Positions 1 through 8,664 of a DNA stretch of 21,314 nt are shown here, one piece after another. Position 1 is the stretch's first letter. Every line of letters starts with the position of its first letter. The notes beneath the pieces are model-generated. The model ran no database searches. It saw only the letters and a list, made by a program, of their open reading frames with translations, and had not been told where the DNA came from. This stretch comes from Candidatus Omnitrophota bacterium (GTDB lineage: Bacteria; Omnitrophota; Gorgyraeia; JABMRN01): assembly GCA_013202515.1 (NCBI GenBank), contig JABMRN010000210.1, positions 1 through 21,314 of the forward strand, read 5' to 3'. A program made the position numbers and the translations under genes.

Positions 1-18
1 AGAATACAAATTTATTGA
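1..18 (+). CDS. Possible 3' end of the upstream gene (murF by position)
   Basis: Frame 1 reads five codons (Arg-Ile-Gln-Ile-Tyr) and a TGA at 16-18. That stop would overlap the ribosome binding site of mraY, as expected in a tightly packed dcw operon where murF usually precedes mraY. Five residues cannot identify a protein, and other frames are also open here, so the assignment rests on gene order alone. Confidence 0.25.
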   Translation, partial: RIQIY

Positions 19-24
19 GGAAAT

Positions 25-1113
25 ATGTTATACCATTTACTTTACCCTTTGCGTGAGTTGTGGTTCGGTTTTAATGTTTTTAAGTATATTACCTTTCGTG
101 CTGCGATGGCTTCAATTACAGCATTTGCCTTAAGCATTTTTTTCGGCCCACTTGTCATTAAAATGCTAACGCACCTTAAGATTGGACAAAATATCCGAAA
201 AAAACACGTTGAGAATCTTTATGAGCTAACTAAGCATAAGGCAGGCACCCCTACTATGGGAGGCTTTCTAATACTTTTATCTGTGATCTTGTCTACTGCG
301 ATATGGGCTCGATTGGACAACAAGTTTGTTGTTCTCTGCATGATAAGTATGCTCTGGCTAGGCCTGGTTGGCTTCATAGACGATTATATTAAGTTAATCA
401 AGGAAAGATCGCGCGGCTTAAGAGCATCTACGAAGTTTATTGGCCAGATTATCATAGGTTTAGTAATTGCGCTTTTCATATTTTTCAATAAAGAAATAAT
501 GCCAACGGTTTGTCTGCCATTTTTTAAGGACGTCGCTATTAACCTTGGGTTGTTTTACATACTGTTTGTTGTTTTGGTAATAGTTGCAAGTTCTAACGCC
601 GTTAACATAACCGATGGTCTAGACGGGCTAGCCGTAGGGTGCGTAACCATCATTGCGCTGACGTTTGCGATTATAAGCTATGTAACAGGGCATGTTCAAG
701 TCAGTGATTATTTAAACGTATATTATCTTGCTGGAAGCGGCGAAATAGCGATTTTCTGTATGGCAATTGTTGGAGCCGGATTGGGATTTCTTTGGTTTAA
801 CTCGCATCCTGCACAAGTCTTTATGGGCGATACCGGATCGCTAGCCTTAGGTGGTGCAATAGGTATTGTAAGCGTAATCATCAAAAAAGAGATTCTGCTC
901 ATTTTTGTAGGTGGCATTTTTGTTGTAGAGGTGCTTTCGGTTATTCTTCAAGTATTATCTGTAAAGATAACCGGTAAAAAAATATTTCTCATGACGCCGC
1001 TTCATCATCACTTTCAACTTTTAAATATATCCGAATCCAAGATTATTATACGGTTTTGGATAGTCGCAATAATGCTTGCGCTATTGACGTTAGCGACGCT
1101 CAAATTGAGGTAG
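25..1113 (+). CDS. mraY: MraY, phospho-MurNAc-pentapeptide transferase
   Basis: Integral membrane enzyme that transfers phospho-MurNAc-pentapeptide from UDP to undecaprenyl phosphate, making lipid I on the cytoplasmic face. At 362 residues it has the usual family length, with about ten hydrophobic segments. All signature motifs are present: the DDxxK motif (D119, D120, K123), the NAVNITDGLDGLA block at 191-203 with D197 and D200, the FMGDTGS motif at 266-272, and the MTPLHHHF histidine loop at 323-330. The ATG at 25 is preceded by GAGG at 17-20. The stop lies 6 nt before murD. Nothing in the sequence suggests loss of function, and the family assignment is certain. Confidence 0.97.
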   Translation: MLYHLLYPLRELWFGFNVFKYITFRAAMASITAFALSIFFGPLVIKMLTHLKIGQNIRKKHVENLYELTKHKAGTPTMGGFLILLSVILSTAIWARLDNKFVVLCMISMLWLGLVGFIDDYIKLIKERSRGLRASTKFIGQIIIGLVIALFIFFNKEIMPTVCLPFFKDVAINLGLFYILFVVLVIVASSNAVNITDGLDGLAVGCVTIIALTFAIISYVTGHVQVSDYLNVYYLAGSGEIAIFCMAIVGAGLGFLWFNSHPAQVFMGDTGSLALGGAIGIVSVIIKKEILLIFVGGIFVVEVLSVILQVLSVKITGKKIFLMTPLHHHFQLLNISESKIIIRFWIVAIMLALLTLATLKLR

Positions 1114-1119
1114 GGTCTT

Positions 1120-2496
1120 ATGGACTTGCGCAATATGAAAGTTTTAGTTGTCGGTCTCGGAACAAGCGGGTTCGATGCATGTTCTCTTTTAGAGGGTGCC
1201 GGTGCAATCGTATCAGCGACTGACAATGATGATAATGCCAAGATACGGAGAAATAGAGACCTATTGCGCAAGAGGTATATTGATGTTGAAATAGGTGGTC
1301 ATACAAAGGAATTTTTAAGAGACATTGGAATGGTGGTTGCAAGCCCCGGGGTGAGAAAAGAGGCGCTACCCCTTAAGCATGCTTTTAGCAACAACATTCC
1401 GGTGATCGGTGAATTGGAGCTTGGATATCAATTCTGCAAGGGAAAAATAATTGCAGTGACTGGAACAAATGGAAAATCTACCGTTGTTACGCTCCTTGGG
1501 GATATTTTCCGGAAGTCTGGATTGAAGACAGTTGTCTGTGGAAACATAGGTTATTCGCTTTCGAGGGCAGTCCAGGATGCTGATAAAGATACGATTTGCG
1601 TTACTGAGGTAAGCTCGTATCAGCTTGAGCGGATAATAGATTTTAAGCCGGCCATATCGTGCATTTTAAATATTACAGAAGATCATCTCGACAGATACCG
1701 GGACCTCGCCGATTACGCTAAAGCGAAGTATAAGATATTTTCGAACCAGAAGAAAGGTGAGGCAGTTGTTCTTAATTACGATAATCCTAGATTAAGGAAT
1801 GCGAAGGTGCCGCGTGGAGTCAAAAAATTATTTTATAGCAAAAAAAACAAGATAGAGGGTCTTTATTTAAGTAAGGGTACTTTTGTCTATAATTTAGAAA
1901 ATAAGCAGCAAAGATTGTTTAAGCTCCCTGAAATGGCCTTAAAAGGATTGCATAATATTGAAAACATTTTAGCAACCGTTTTAATAGCACATATTCAGGG
2001 TGTTGAGCTAAAAAAGATAGAAAAGGCTCTAATAGAGTGTAAACCGTTGCAGCACAGATTGGAAAGCATTGATACCATAGACGGGGTGGAATTTCTAGAT
2101 GATTCCAAGGCAACAAATATTGATGCGACTAATCGTGCGTTTGAAAGTGTCTTTAAGCCTATCGTGTTGATCGCAGGGGGTAGGGATAAAGGTGGTGACT
2201 ACAGATTGGTGCAGGATAAGATTAAATCCAAGGTTAAAAAGATTATTTTAATTGGAGAGTCGGCCCCATTAATATATAAAGCGCTGAAAGAGTCAGTAGA
2301 AGTTCAAAGGGCTGATACTCTCGAAGAGGCAACATTTAGGGCTTTTGAGGCGGCCAATAGCGGGGAGGCCGTGCTTCTGTCGCCAATGTGTTCGAGTTTT
2401 GACATGTTTCGTGATTACACGCATAGGGCAGAGGTGTTTCGAAAGGCCGTAGAGAGTTTGCGTACCGAAACAGCAAATTCGAGGCAACATACATGA
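1120..2496 (+). CDS. murD: MurD, UDP-MurNAc-L-alanine:D-glutamate ligase
   Basis: Cytoplasmic ATP-dependent Mur ligase that adds D-glutamate to UDP-MurNAc-L-Ala. The 458 residues fit the family. An N-terminal Rossmann-like UDP-binding domain (VVGLGTSGFDA near residue 10) is followed by the central ATP-binding domain with the P-loop GTNGKST at 115-121. The C-terminal domain carries DDSKATN and the LSPMCSSFDMF block typical of MurD rather than MurC, E or F. The ATG at 1120 follows a purine-rich GAGG/AGGG stretch around the mraY stop. The end overlaps the ftsW start by 4 nt (ATGA), which suggests translational coupling. Confidence 0.96.
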   Translation: MDLRNMKVLVVGLGTSGFDACSLLEGAGAIVSATDNDDNAKIRRNRDLLRKRYIDVEIGGHTKEFLRDIGMVVASPGVRKEALPLKHAFSNNIPVIGELELGYQFCKGKIIAVTGTNGKSTVVTLLGDIFRKSGLKTVVCGNIGYSLSRAVQDADKDTICVTEVSSYQLERIIDFKPAISCILNITEDHLDRYRDLADYAKAKYKIFSNQKKGEAVVLNYDNPRLRNAKVPRGVKKLFYSKKNKIEGLYLSKGTFVYNLENKQQRLFKLPEMALKGLHNIENILATVLIAHIQGVELKKIEKALIECKPLQHRLESIDTIDGVEFLDDSKATNIDATNRAFESVFKPIVLIAGGRDKGGDYRLVQDKIKSKVKKIILIGESAPLIYKALKESVEVQRADTLEEATFRAFEAANSGEAVLLSPMCSSFDMFRDYTHRAEVFRKAVESLRTETANSRQHT

Positions 2497-3578
2497 GGAA
2501 TATACGTATTTCTATAGCGTGCATTGCCTTTATTCTGATCCTGTTCGGAATAATAATGGTCTACAGTTCAAGTGCTATATACGCTTACGAGGTTTTTGGA
2601 GATAGTTTCCATTTTCTTAAGAGACAGTTAATAGCAGCGGTGATAGGGCTGATTCTTTGTGTGTGCATTATGGGAACGAATATAGAAGACGTGAAGAGGC
2701 ATTCAAGACAAATTCTTCTCATTTCGATTTTACCTCTCATTTTGGTCCTTTTGCCGGGCATCGGAAAGACAGTTGGAGGGGCAAAGAGATGGATTGATTT
2801 AGGTTTCTTCAGCATTCAGCCTTCGGAAGTAGCAAAAATTGCATTATTAATTTATCTTGCAGATTTTGTAAGCAGAAAAAGAGCACTTGTAAGAGATTTT
2901 ATCTATGGATACCTGCCGCCACTTATGGTGATTGGATGCGTCATTTTTCTCATATTGATGGAACCTGACCTTGGCACAGCGATAGCCGTGGGTCTGGTTG
3001 GATTTTTAGTTCTATTCGTAGCAGGTGTTAAGGTTTCTCACGTAACTTTTACGGCCGCTTTCAGCTTACCTTTTTTATATTATCTACTATTCAAAGTGCC
3101 ATATAGGAGAAGGCGTTTGCTAGCTTTTATAAATCCATGGATGGATGAAAAGGGAGCTGGGTTTCAGATAATTCAGTCATTTCTCGCCTTTGGTTCGGGC
3201 GGACTTTTAGGTGTCGGATTAGGACAATCACGGCAGAAGCTTTTTTTTCTTCCCGCATCGCATACTGATTTTGTTTTTTCTATAATTGGTGAAGAACTTG
3301 GATTTATCGGTGCCTTTTCGGTTATCATATTGTTTGCAGTTTTAATATGGCAGGGCGCTAGGGCTGCATTTAAGATAGACGACGACTTTAGGAAGTATTT
3401 GATTTTTGGTATAATTTTTATGATAGCATTCGAGGTCATTGTTAACGCTGGTGTTGCCTGTGGGTTATTTCCGACAAAAGGACTGCCTTTGCCTTTGGTA
3501 AGCTATGGAGGCACATCTCTAATTATGCACATGGCAGCTATAGGTTTACTTTTGAATGCCGCAAAAGGCAAAGTATAA
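2493..3578 (+). CDS. ftsW: FtsW, SEDS-family septal peptidoglycan polymerase
   Basis: Polytopic SEDS protein. FtsW with its partner class B PBP polymerises lipid II at the division site. Ten or so hydrophobic segments are visible in 361 residues, on the short side for FtsW. SEDS motifs include QPSEVAK in the first third, EPDLGTA at 157-163, HTDFVFSIIGEELG, and PTKGLPLPLVSYGG at 327-340. RodA is a close paralogue. Placement between murD and murG inside the dcw cluster is the reason for calling FtsW, and RodA would be expected near mreBCD. The ATG overlaps the murD stop by 4 nt. It is noteworthy that it is retained although ftsZ is missing from the cluster. Confidence 0.93.
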   Translation: MRNIRISIACIAFILILFGIIMVYSSSAIYAYEVFGDSFHFLKRQLIAAVIGLILCVCIMGTNIEDVKRHSRQILLISILPLILVLLPGIGKTVGGAKRWIDLGFFSIQPSEVAKIALLIYLADFVSRKRALVRDFIYGYLPPLMVIGCVIFLILMEPDLGTAIAVGLVGFLVLFVAGVKVSHVTFTAAFSLPFLYYLLFKVPYRRRRLLAFINPWMDEKGAGFQIIQSFLAFGSGGLLGVGLGQSRQKLFFLPASHTDFVFSIIGEELGFIGAFSVIILFAVLIWQGARAAFKIDDDFRKYLIFGIIFMIAFEVIVNAGVACGLFPTKGLPLPLVSYGGTSLIMHMAAIGLLLNAAKGKV

Positions 3579-3609
3579 ACCAAAAGTTACAAATCGAGGT
3601 AAGCAACAA

Positions 3610-4701
3610 GTGAAAATATTTGTCGTAGCTGGGGGGAGCGGGGGGCATATATTTCCAGCAATTGCACTAGCAGATGAATTATGTTCTCAAAGCGCCATTG
3701 AGATTGTTTTCGTTGCAAGCAGGAGACGACTTGATAAGAAAATACTTAAAGAGAAAAACTACAAAAAAATATTTTTATCTGTGAATCCTATGCCATATGG
3801 TCTGAATCTTAGAGCGCCTTTGTTTCTGATGAAGCTTTTGTTTGATTTTGTTATTGCAGTTGTTATCCTTGTAAAAGAAAAGCCAAAGGTTGTTGTTGGC
3901 TTCGGAGGATATACGGCAGGCACGGTTTTGATGCTTGCAAAGATTCTTGGTGCAAGGACATTCGTTCACGAACAAAATTTGGTGCCTGGCCGGGCAAATA
4001 GAATATTAGATAAAATCGTTGACTGTATCTGCGTTAGCTTCAGAGAATCAAGGAAATATTTTAAAAACCCGAATATCGTCTTTACAGGAAATCCGCTTCG
4101 TCAAAGCATGACTCAACAATACAAAGTAAGGGAATATGATGATTTCAATCTCAAGGCGGGCAAGTTTACGCTTCTTGTGATGGGTGGAAGTCAGGGTGCC
4201 CGTTCGTTGAATAGACTTGCACAAGAGGCGATAAGCTGCTTAAGCATTGATGTGAGTGAGAATCTACAAGTAGTACATATCACAGGCGAAAAAGATTTTG
4301 AAGCAATATCGCTTAACTATCGAGAGAAAGGAGTGCACGCAAAGGTATTTTCCTTTATCGACGATATCCACCGAGCATATAAGATAACAGATCTTGCCAT
4401 ATCACGGTCAGGGGCGTCTGCGATATTTGAACTTTCGCTTTACCAAAGGCCGATGGTTTTAGTGCCTTACCCTTTTAAAAAGAACAACCAGCGATTTAAT
4501 GCTGAGTTTTTTGAGCAATGCGGTGCAGCCATTTGTAGGGAAGAAGATACCTTAGATGCGGCCAACCTTTGCGATTTGATAGGGTCGCTTGTGAGGGATC
4601 CGGAGAGACTAAGAAAAATGGGCGAGAATGCGAGGAAATTAAGCTGTTCTGATGCAGCGTTAAGGCTCAAGGCAGCTGTCATGGGCGAGGTTTTAAATTA
4701 A
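3610..4701 (+). CDS. murG: MurG, lipid II-forming GlcNAc transferase
   Basis: Peripheral membrane GT28 glycosyltransferase that adds GlcNAc from UDP-GlcNAc to lipid I to give lipid II. I choose the GTG at 3610, giving 363 residues that begin directly with the first Rossmann fold (KIFVVAGGSGGHIFPA, glycine-rich loop at 8-13). GAGGT at 3596-3600 lies upstream. An in-frame ATG at 3556 would add an 18-residue basic tail without homology and overlap ftsW by 23 nt. The C-terminal domain shows GGSQGARSLN, the SRSGASAIFEL donor-site block and the YPFKKNNQRFNAE segment typical of the family. The second residue of the GGTGGH loop is Ser instead of Thr, a conservative change. The stop overlaps murC by 1 nt. 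Confidence 0.95.
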   Translation: MKIFVVAGGSGGHIFPAIALADELCSQSAIEIVFVASRRRLDKKILKEKNYKKIFLSVNPMPYGLNLRAPLFLMKLLFDFVIAVVILVKEKPKVVVGFGGYTAGTVLMLAKILGARTFVHEQNLVPGRANRILDKIVDCICVSFRESRKYFKNPNIVFTGNPLRQSMTQQYKVREYDDFNLKAGKFTLLVMGGSQGARSLNRLAQEAISCLSIDVSENLQVVHITGEKDFEAISLNYREKGVHAKVFSFIDDIHRAYKITDLAISRSGASAIFELSLYQRPMVLVPYPFKKNNQRFNAEFFEQCGAAICREEDTLDAANLCDLIGSLVRDPERLRKMGENARKLSCSDAALRLKAAVMGEVLN

Positions 4702-6074
4702 TGAATATTAACTTAACCAGTATTAAACATATGCATATGATTGGTATAGGCGGCATTGGAATGAGCGGCCTGGCAAGCATCTTAAGCGATAGAGATATTA
4801 AGATTAGCGGTTCAGACCTTAAGAATAACAACTTAATCGGTAAGCTTAAGAAAAAAGGGTGCACGATTACCATAGGGCACGGCAAGATTAATGGTTCACC
4901 GGATGCGGTTGTGCGCTCCTTCAGCATTAAAGATAATAATCCTGAGATCATAGAAGCGAAAAATAGAAAAATCCCTGTTTTTGAGAGGATGGACCTTTTA
5001 AAGAGTATTATTGAATCTAAAAAGCGGTCAATCGCTGTTAGCGGAACACACGGCAAGACCACTACGACTGCTATGATTTCTTATGTTTTAGATAAGGCAG
5101 GACTTGATCCTACAGTGCTAGTAGGCGGGGAAATGGATTATTTTGAAGGTAATGCAAAAAGCGGACAAAGTGATATTCTTGTTTCCGAAGTCGATGAAAG
5201 CGACGGATTGATAAAGGATATAAAGGCGCGATATTCTATAATAACCAATTTAGAAAAAGAGCATATGGAACACTACAAGAATATGCGCAATTTGCTTTTT
5301 ACGTTCAGGGCATTTGCTGAGGGGGCTAAGAACGGTATTATTTTTTACAATAACAGAGATAGGAACATCGAGAAGATATTGCCTAAGCAAGCAAATCGAA
5401 TCGTATCCGTTGGCTTCTCCGATAAGGCAGATATTTATTATGCCTCACTAAAGGCGAAGGGTCTTAAGACAGAGTTTACGTGTTTTTTGAAGAGCAAAAG
5501 GCTTGGAAGAGTAGTTCTTAATGTACCGGGTGCGCATAACGCATTTAATGCATTGATGGCAATAGCTTGTGCACTTGAATTTGGCATCCAATTCGATAAA
5601 ATTAAGAAAATATTGGAAAGCTTTAAAGGAGTAAAAAGAAGATTTGAAATACGCGGAACGCCTAATGATATAACACTCATAGAGGATTATGCGCATCATC
5701 CCACGGAGATAAAGGCAGTTCTAGAAATTGCCCGTACAATGGCAAGCAAAAAAGTTATAGCAATATTTCAGCCGCACAGGTATAGTAGGACCTCGTATTT
5801 GAAAGAGCATTTTGCATCTGCATTTCAAGAAACAGACGAACTCATTTTAACAGACATCTATGCAGCTAGTGAGAAGCCCATTAAAGGCTTTGACGTAAAA
5901 TGTCTTTACAATTCAATAAAAAATAGTGGAACAAAAAAAGTACAGCTTATTCCGAAAAATGAAATACCGCGTCGATTGAAGAATATTGTTAAACCGGGAG
6001 ATGTGCTTTTAGTGCTCGGGGCCGGAGATATCAATGGAATCATTTCAGACATTAAAAAAGTCCTTAAAGGGTAA
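4701..6074 (+). CDS. murC: MurC, UDP-MurNAc:L-alanine ligase
   Basis: First Mur ligase of stem-peptide synthesis, adding L-alanine to UDP-MurNAc in the cytoplasm. The 457 residues match the family. The N-terminal MIGIGGIGMSGLA glycine-rich loop, the P-loop GTHGKT at 115-120 (histidine in the MurC-typical position), DYAHHPTEI, and FQPHRYSR in the C-terminal domain identify it as MurC rather than Mpl or another ligase. It starts on TAATG shared with the murG stop, implying coupled translation, and its last 41 nt also encode the start of murB. The order murC-murB-ddl is common in dcw clusters. Confidence 0.96.
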   Translation: MNINLTSIKHMHMIGIGGIGMSGLASILSDRDIKISGSDLKNNNLIGKLKKKGCTITIGHGKINGSPDAVVRSFSIKDNNPEIIEAKNRKIPVFERMDLLKSIIESKKRSIAVSGTHGKTTTTAMISYVLDKAGLDPTVLVGGEMDYFEGNAKSGQSDILVSEVDESDGLIKDIKARYSIITNLEKEHMEHYKNMRNLLFTFRAFAEGAKNGIIFYNNRDRNIEKILPKQANRIVSVGFSDKADIYYASLKAKGLKTEFTCFLKSKRLGRVVLNVPGAHNAFNALMAIACALEFGIQFDKIKKILESFKGVKRRFEIRGTPNDITLIEDYAHHPTEIKAVLEIARTMASKKVIAIFQPHRYSRTSYLKEHFASAFQETDELILTDIYAASEKPIKGFDVKCLYNSIKNSGTKKVQLIPKNEIPRRLKNIVKPGDVLLVLGAGDINGIISDIKKVLKG

Positions 6075-6933
6075 GCTAATATTTGGCGAACCGCTTTCAA
6101 GGCATACGACATTTTGCATAGGCGGACCAGCTAAAATTTGGGCAGAACCCTCAAGCGAAGACGATTTAAGGAAATTGATTACATTTGCCAAAAGACTTGG
6201 ACTGAAGTTCGTTGTCCTAGGAGCGGGTTCAAATATTTTAGCGAGCGATAAGGGTTTTGAAGGCTTGATTCTGATGATGTCTTCACCGCAATTCTCGAAT
6301 CTAGAAATAAAAAAGAATCAGCTGAAAGCAGGTGCAGGTGCAAAGCTTGCCCGTTGTGTCTATAGTGCGTGCAAACATTCGCTTTCAGGCATGGAAGGGC
6401 TTTTTGGCATTCCTGGGACAGTTGGCGGTGCGATTATTATGAATTCGGGTTATAAAACAAGCATAGGCAAGATTGTAAAAAGACTCAGGGTTATGGACAG
6501 AAACGGAAAGATCTTGACTCTAAAGTCTAAAGATTTAAAATTTGTATATAGAAAATCCAACGTATGTCGTTACATAATATTAGAAGCAGAATTTGCGCTA
6601 AAATTGGGAAATGAAAAAGACTTGAGAAAGGAATGCGTTCGCCTTAGACAGCTAAGAAAGGACACCCAGCCATGGGATAAACCAAGCGCGGGATGCGTAT
6701 TTAGGAATCCAAAGGGAAGATGCGAAAGCGCTTCCAGTCTCATCGAAAAATGTGGATTAAAGGGAAGGGTTTTCGGCGGCGCTAAGATTTCAAATGTTCA
6801 TTCAAATTTTATTATAAACAATAAATCTGCAAGTTCAAAAGACGTTGCTTCCCTAATGAAGCTGGTAAAAAATAGTGTTATGAAAAAGTTCAACATTGCC
6901 CTAAAGTCAGAAATAATAAAGATCGGATCATGA
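6034..6933 (+). CDS. murB: MurB, UDP-N-acetylenolpyruvoylglucosamine reductase
   Basis: FAD enzyme that reduces enolpyruvyl-UDP-GlcNAc to UDP-MurNAc with NADPH. The 299 residues fit the short type. FAD-domain motifs are TTFCIGGPA at 25-33, GAGSNIL, and GIPGTVGGAIIMNSG. The substrate domain has the VYRKS block and a C-terminal Glu (E293). The active-site loop reads PSAGCVFRNP, so the residue that is the catalytic Ser in E. coli-type MurB is Cys221 here. I use the ATG at 6034 because GGAG at 6023-6026 is well spaced and the residues before TTF are the normal family N-terminus. It overlaps murC by 41 nt and ddl by 4 nt. Confidence 0.95.
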   Translation: MESFQTLKKSLKGKLIFGEPLSRHTTFCIGGPAKIWAEPSSEDDLRKLITFAKRLGLKFVVLGAGSNILASDKGFEGLILMMSSPQFSNLEIKKNQLKAGAGAKLARCVYSACKHSLSGMEGLFGIPGTVGGAIIMNSGYKTSIGKIVKRLRVMDRNGKILTLKSKDLKFVYRKSNVCRYIILEAEFALKLGNEKDLRKECVRLRQLRKDTQPWDKPSAGCVFRNPKGRCESASSLIEKCGLKGRVFGGAKISNVHSNFIINNKSASSKDVASLMKLVKNSVMKKFNIALKSEIIKIGS

Positions 6934-7889
6934 AAGCAAAAGGCACTAAAAAAATAGGTGTTTTGGCAGGAGGAACCTCATCCGAGAGGGAAATAAGCCT
7001 TGAATCCGGAAAGGCTGTTTATAAAGCATTGAAAGACGCTGGTTTCAACGTACTGTTTTTAGATATAAGGGATGATGCTGAGAGAATTTTAAAAACTTCT
7101 AAGATCAACGTAGCCTTTATAGCTCTTCATGGCAGGTTCGGTGAAGATGGAACAGTTCAGGCGATATTGGAAAAATTGTCTATACCGTATACTGGATCAG
7201 ATCCGCGTTCTTCAAGGCTTGCTATGGATAAGATTCTTTCAAAGAAGCTTTTTATAAAACATAAACTGCCTGTTCCTGACTACATAACTTTAGACGAAAA
7301 ACAGGTCTTACCCACACAAATGCACAAGCAGTTGGGGATGCCACTTGTTTTTAAGCCACACAATGAAGGTTCTAGTATAGGGCTGTCTGTAGTACGACGT
7401 AAGACGGATATAGCTAAAGCACTTAAATTGGCATTGCAGTATAGTAATAAGATTATAGTTGAAAAATTCATAAAGGGAAGAGAGGTTACCGTAGGCATAT
7501 TCGACGATAAGCCCCTTCCCGTTATAGAAATTCTACCAGAACACGGCTTATATGATTACAGCGCAAAGTATATTGACAAAAAGACCTCTTACGAGATACC
7601 AGCAAAAATAGACAAAAAGTCTTACGATAGAGCCCAACGGCTGGCAACAAGTGCGCATAATGCCTGTGGATGCAAAGATTTTTCAAGGGTAGATATGAGA
7701 ATGAGTGAAAGCGGCAACTTGTATGTGCTTGAGGTCAATACAATTCCCGGATTAACGGAAAGATCACTTTTGCCTAAGGCCGCCCGGGCTGCTGGAATAG
7801 ATTTTAAGCAATTGTGCATTAGGTTGGTAAATCGGGCGTTAGACAGAAAAGGAGAAAGACATGGCAGGATTAAAAAAGAAAAAAGATAA
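6930..7889 (+). CDS. ddl: Ddl, D-alanine--D-alanine ligase
   Basis: ATP-grasp enzyme joining two D-alanines for the pentapeptide terminus. The 319 residues match the family. Visible motifs are GGTSSEREISL (N-terminal substrate Glu), HGRFGEDGTVQ, FKPHNEGSSIG (ATP-grasp loop), YDYSAKY in the omega loop, and EVNTIPGLTERS near the C-terminus with metal and substrate residues. The Tyr in YDYSAKY is the one associated with D-Ala-D-Ala specificity, as opposed to the D-lactate or D-serine ligases of glycopeptide resistance. The start overlaps the murB stop (ATGA). The basic C-terminal tail runs 29 nt into ftsQ. Confidence 0.96.
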   Translation: MKAKGTKKIGVLAGGTSSEREISLESGKAVYKALKDAGFNVLFLDIRDDAERILKTSKINVAFIALHGRFGEDGTVQAILEKLSIPYTGSDPRSSRLAMDKILSKKLFIKHKLPVPDYITLDEKQVLPTQMHKQLGMPLVFKPHNEGSSIGLSVVRRKTDIAKALKLALQYSNKIIVEKFIKGREVTVGIFDDKPLPVIEILPEHGLYDYSAKYIDKKTSYEIPAKIDKKSYDRAQRLATSAHNACGCKDFSRVDMRMSESGNLYVLEVNTIPGLTERSLLPKAARAAGIDFKQLCIRLVNRALDRKGERHGRIKKEKR

Positions 7890-8661
7890 AAAGAATTTTA
7901 AAGGTATCCAATTTCCCGGAAAGAAAATTTGGATATTCTTAATCAGAAAATCTGCACTTCCGCTGGTAGTAATCGCTATCTTAATACTTGCTTTTATTGG
8001 GGTAAGGGCTATTTTTTTAACCAATCCCATGTTTAAAATAAGTGCCATACGGGTTGACGGCATGACAGATGGTTCTAAGCTCAAAGATTTAGCGTTGGTG
8101 AGATCGTGTATGGACAAAAATATTTTCAGTCTGAATATAAAGGAAATTTCAAGTGGAATAAAAAAGGTTAGCCCCGAATTGAAGAAGGTTGTAGTAAGAA
8201 GGGTTATGCCTGATACTATTGAAATATATGCGTTGCCACGCATACCTGTTGCAGTCATAAAGGGTTATAAGTATTTTCCCATCGATGAAAACGGTGTCGT
8301 TATTTCATCACAGAGCGAACCCGATGCCACCATGCCGGTTATAAATGGAATATCAGGCTGGCACAGGCCAAAGGTTGGTGAGGTATTTCATCCCGACGGT
8401 ATCGATATTGCGTTAATGCTTCTGAAAAATCTTAAGGAAACTAATGCGCTTGGGAGTTTTGCCCTTAAGGGTTTTGATATTTCAAACATAAGAAACATAC
8501 GGCTTTTGCTTCGAGACGGGCCTGAGATTAGGTTGGGAAAAGGGCAATATAGAGAGAAGCTAGAAAAGCTGTCTGTTGTGTTAGCAGATCCAAAGATAGA
8601 TATTGATAACCTAAAGTACATAGACTTAAGGTTTAATGAGGCGGTTTTAGGACCGAAGTAA
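7861..8661 (+). CDS. ftsQ: FtsQ/DivIB, POTRA-containing cell division protein
   Basis: Bitopic divisome protein that in model bacteria forms a complex with FtsB/FtsL and regulates FtsW-FtsI. In 266 residues I see a lysine-rich cytoplasmic N-terminus (1-30), one membrane segment at about 32-53, a POTRA domain from about 57 (FKISAIRVDG) to about 126 (the VVRRVMPDTIEIYALPR strand-turn-strand), and the FtsQ domain (YFPIDENGVVI) ending in the KYIDLRF strand that pairs with FtsB in characterised homologues. AAGGAG sits 6-7 nt before the ATG. It overlaps ddl by 29 nt, and its stop is 3 nt from ftsA. It looks intact. Confidence 0.92.
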   Translation: MAGLKKKKDKKNFKGIQFPGKKIWIFLIRKSALPLVVIAILILAFIGVRAIFLTNPMFKISAIRVDGMTDGSKLKDLALVRSCMDKNIFSLNIKEISSGIKKVSPELKKVVVRRVMPDTIEIYALPRIPVAVIKGYKYFPIDENGVVISSQSEPDATMPVINGISGWHRPKVGEVFHPDGIDIALMLLKNLKETNALGSFALKGFDISNIRNIRLLLRDGPEIRLGKGQYREKLEKLSVVLADPKIDIDNLKYIDLRFNEAVLGPK

Positions 8662-8664
8662 GAT

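Noticed and set aside
2493..3578. SEDS protein as RodA
   Set aside because: Sequence alone does not separate the two firmly, but its place between murD and murG is diagnostic of ftsW in dcw clusters.
3556..3609. Upstream ATG for murG
   Set aside because: It gives a basic 18-residue extension overlapping ftsW. The GTG at 3610 matches the usual MurG N-terminus.
4679..5062. 127-codon minus-strand open frame opposite murC, and similar ones elsewhere (7839-8258, 8388-8786, 15036-15434, 20166-20603)
   Set aside because: Each lies antisense to a well-supported gene, has low-complexity composition, no plausible ribosome binding context and no recognisable motif.
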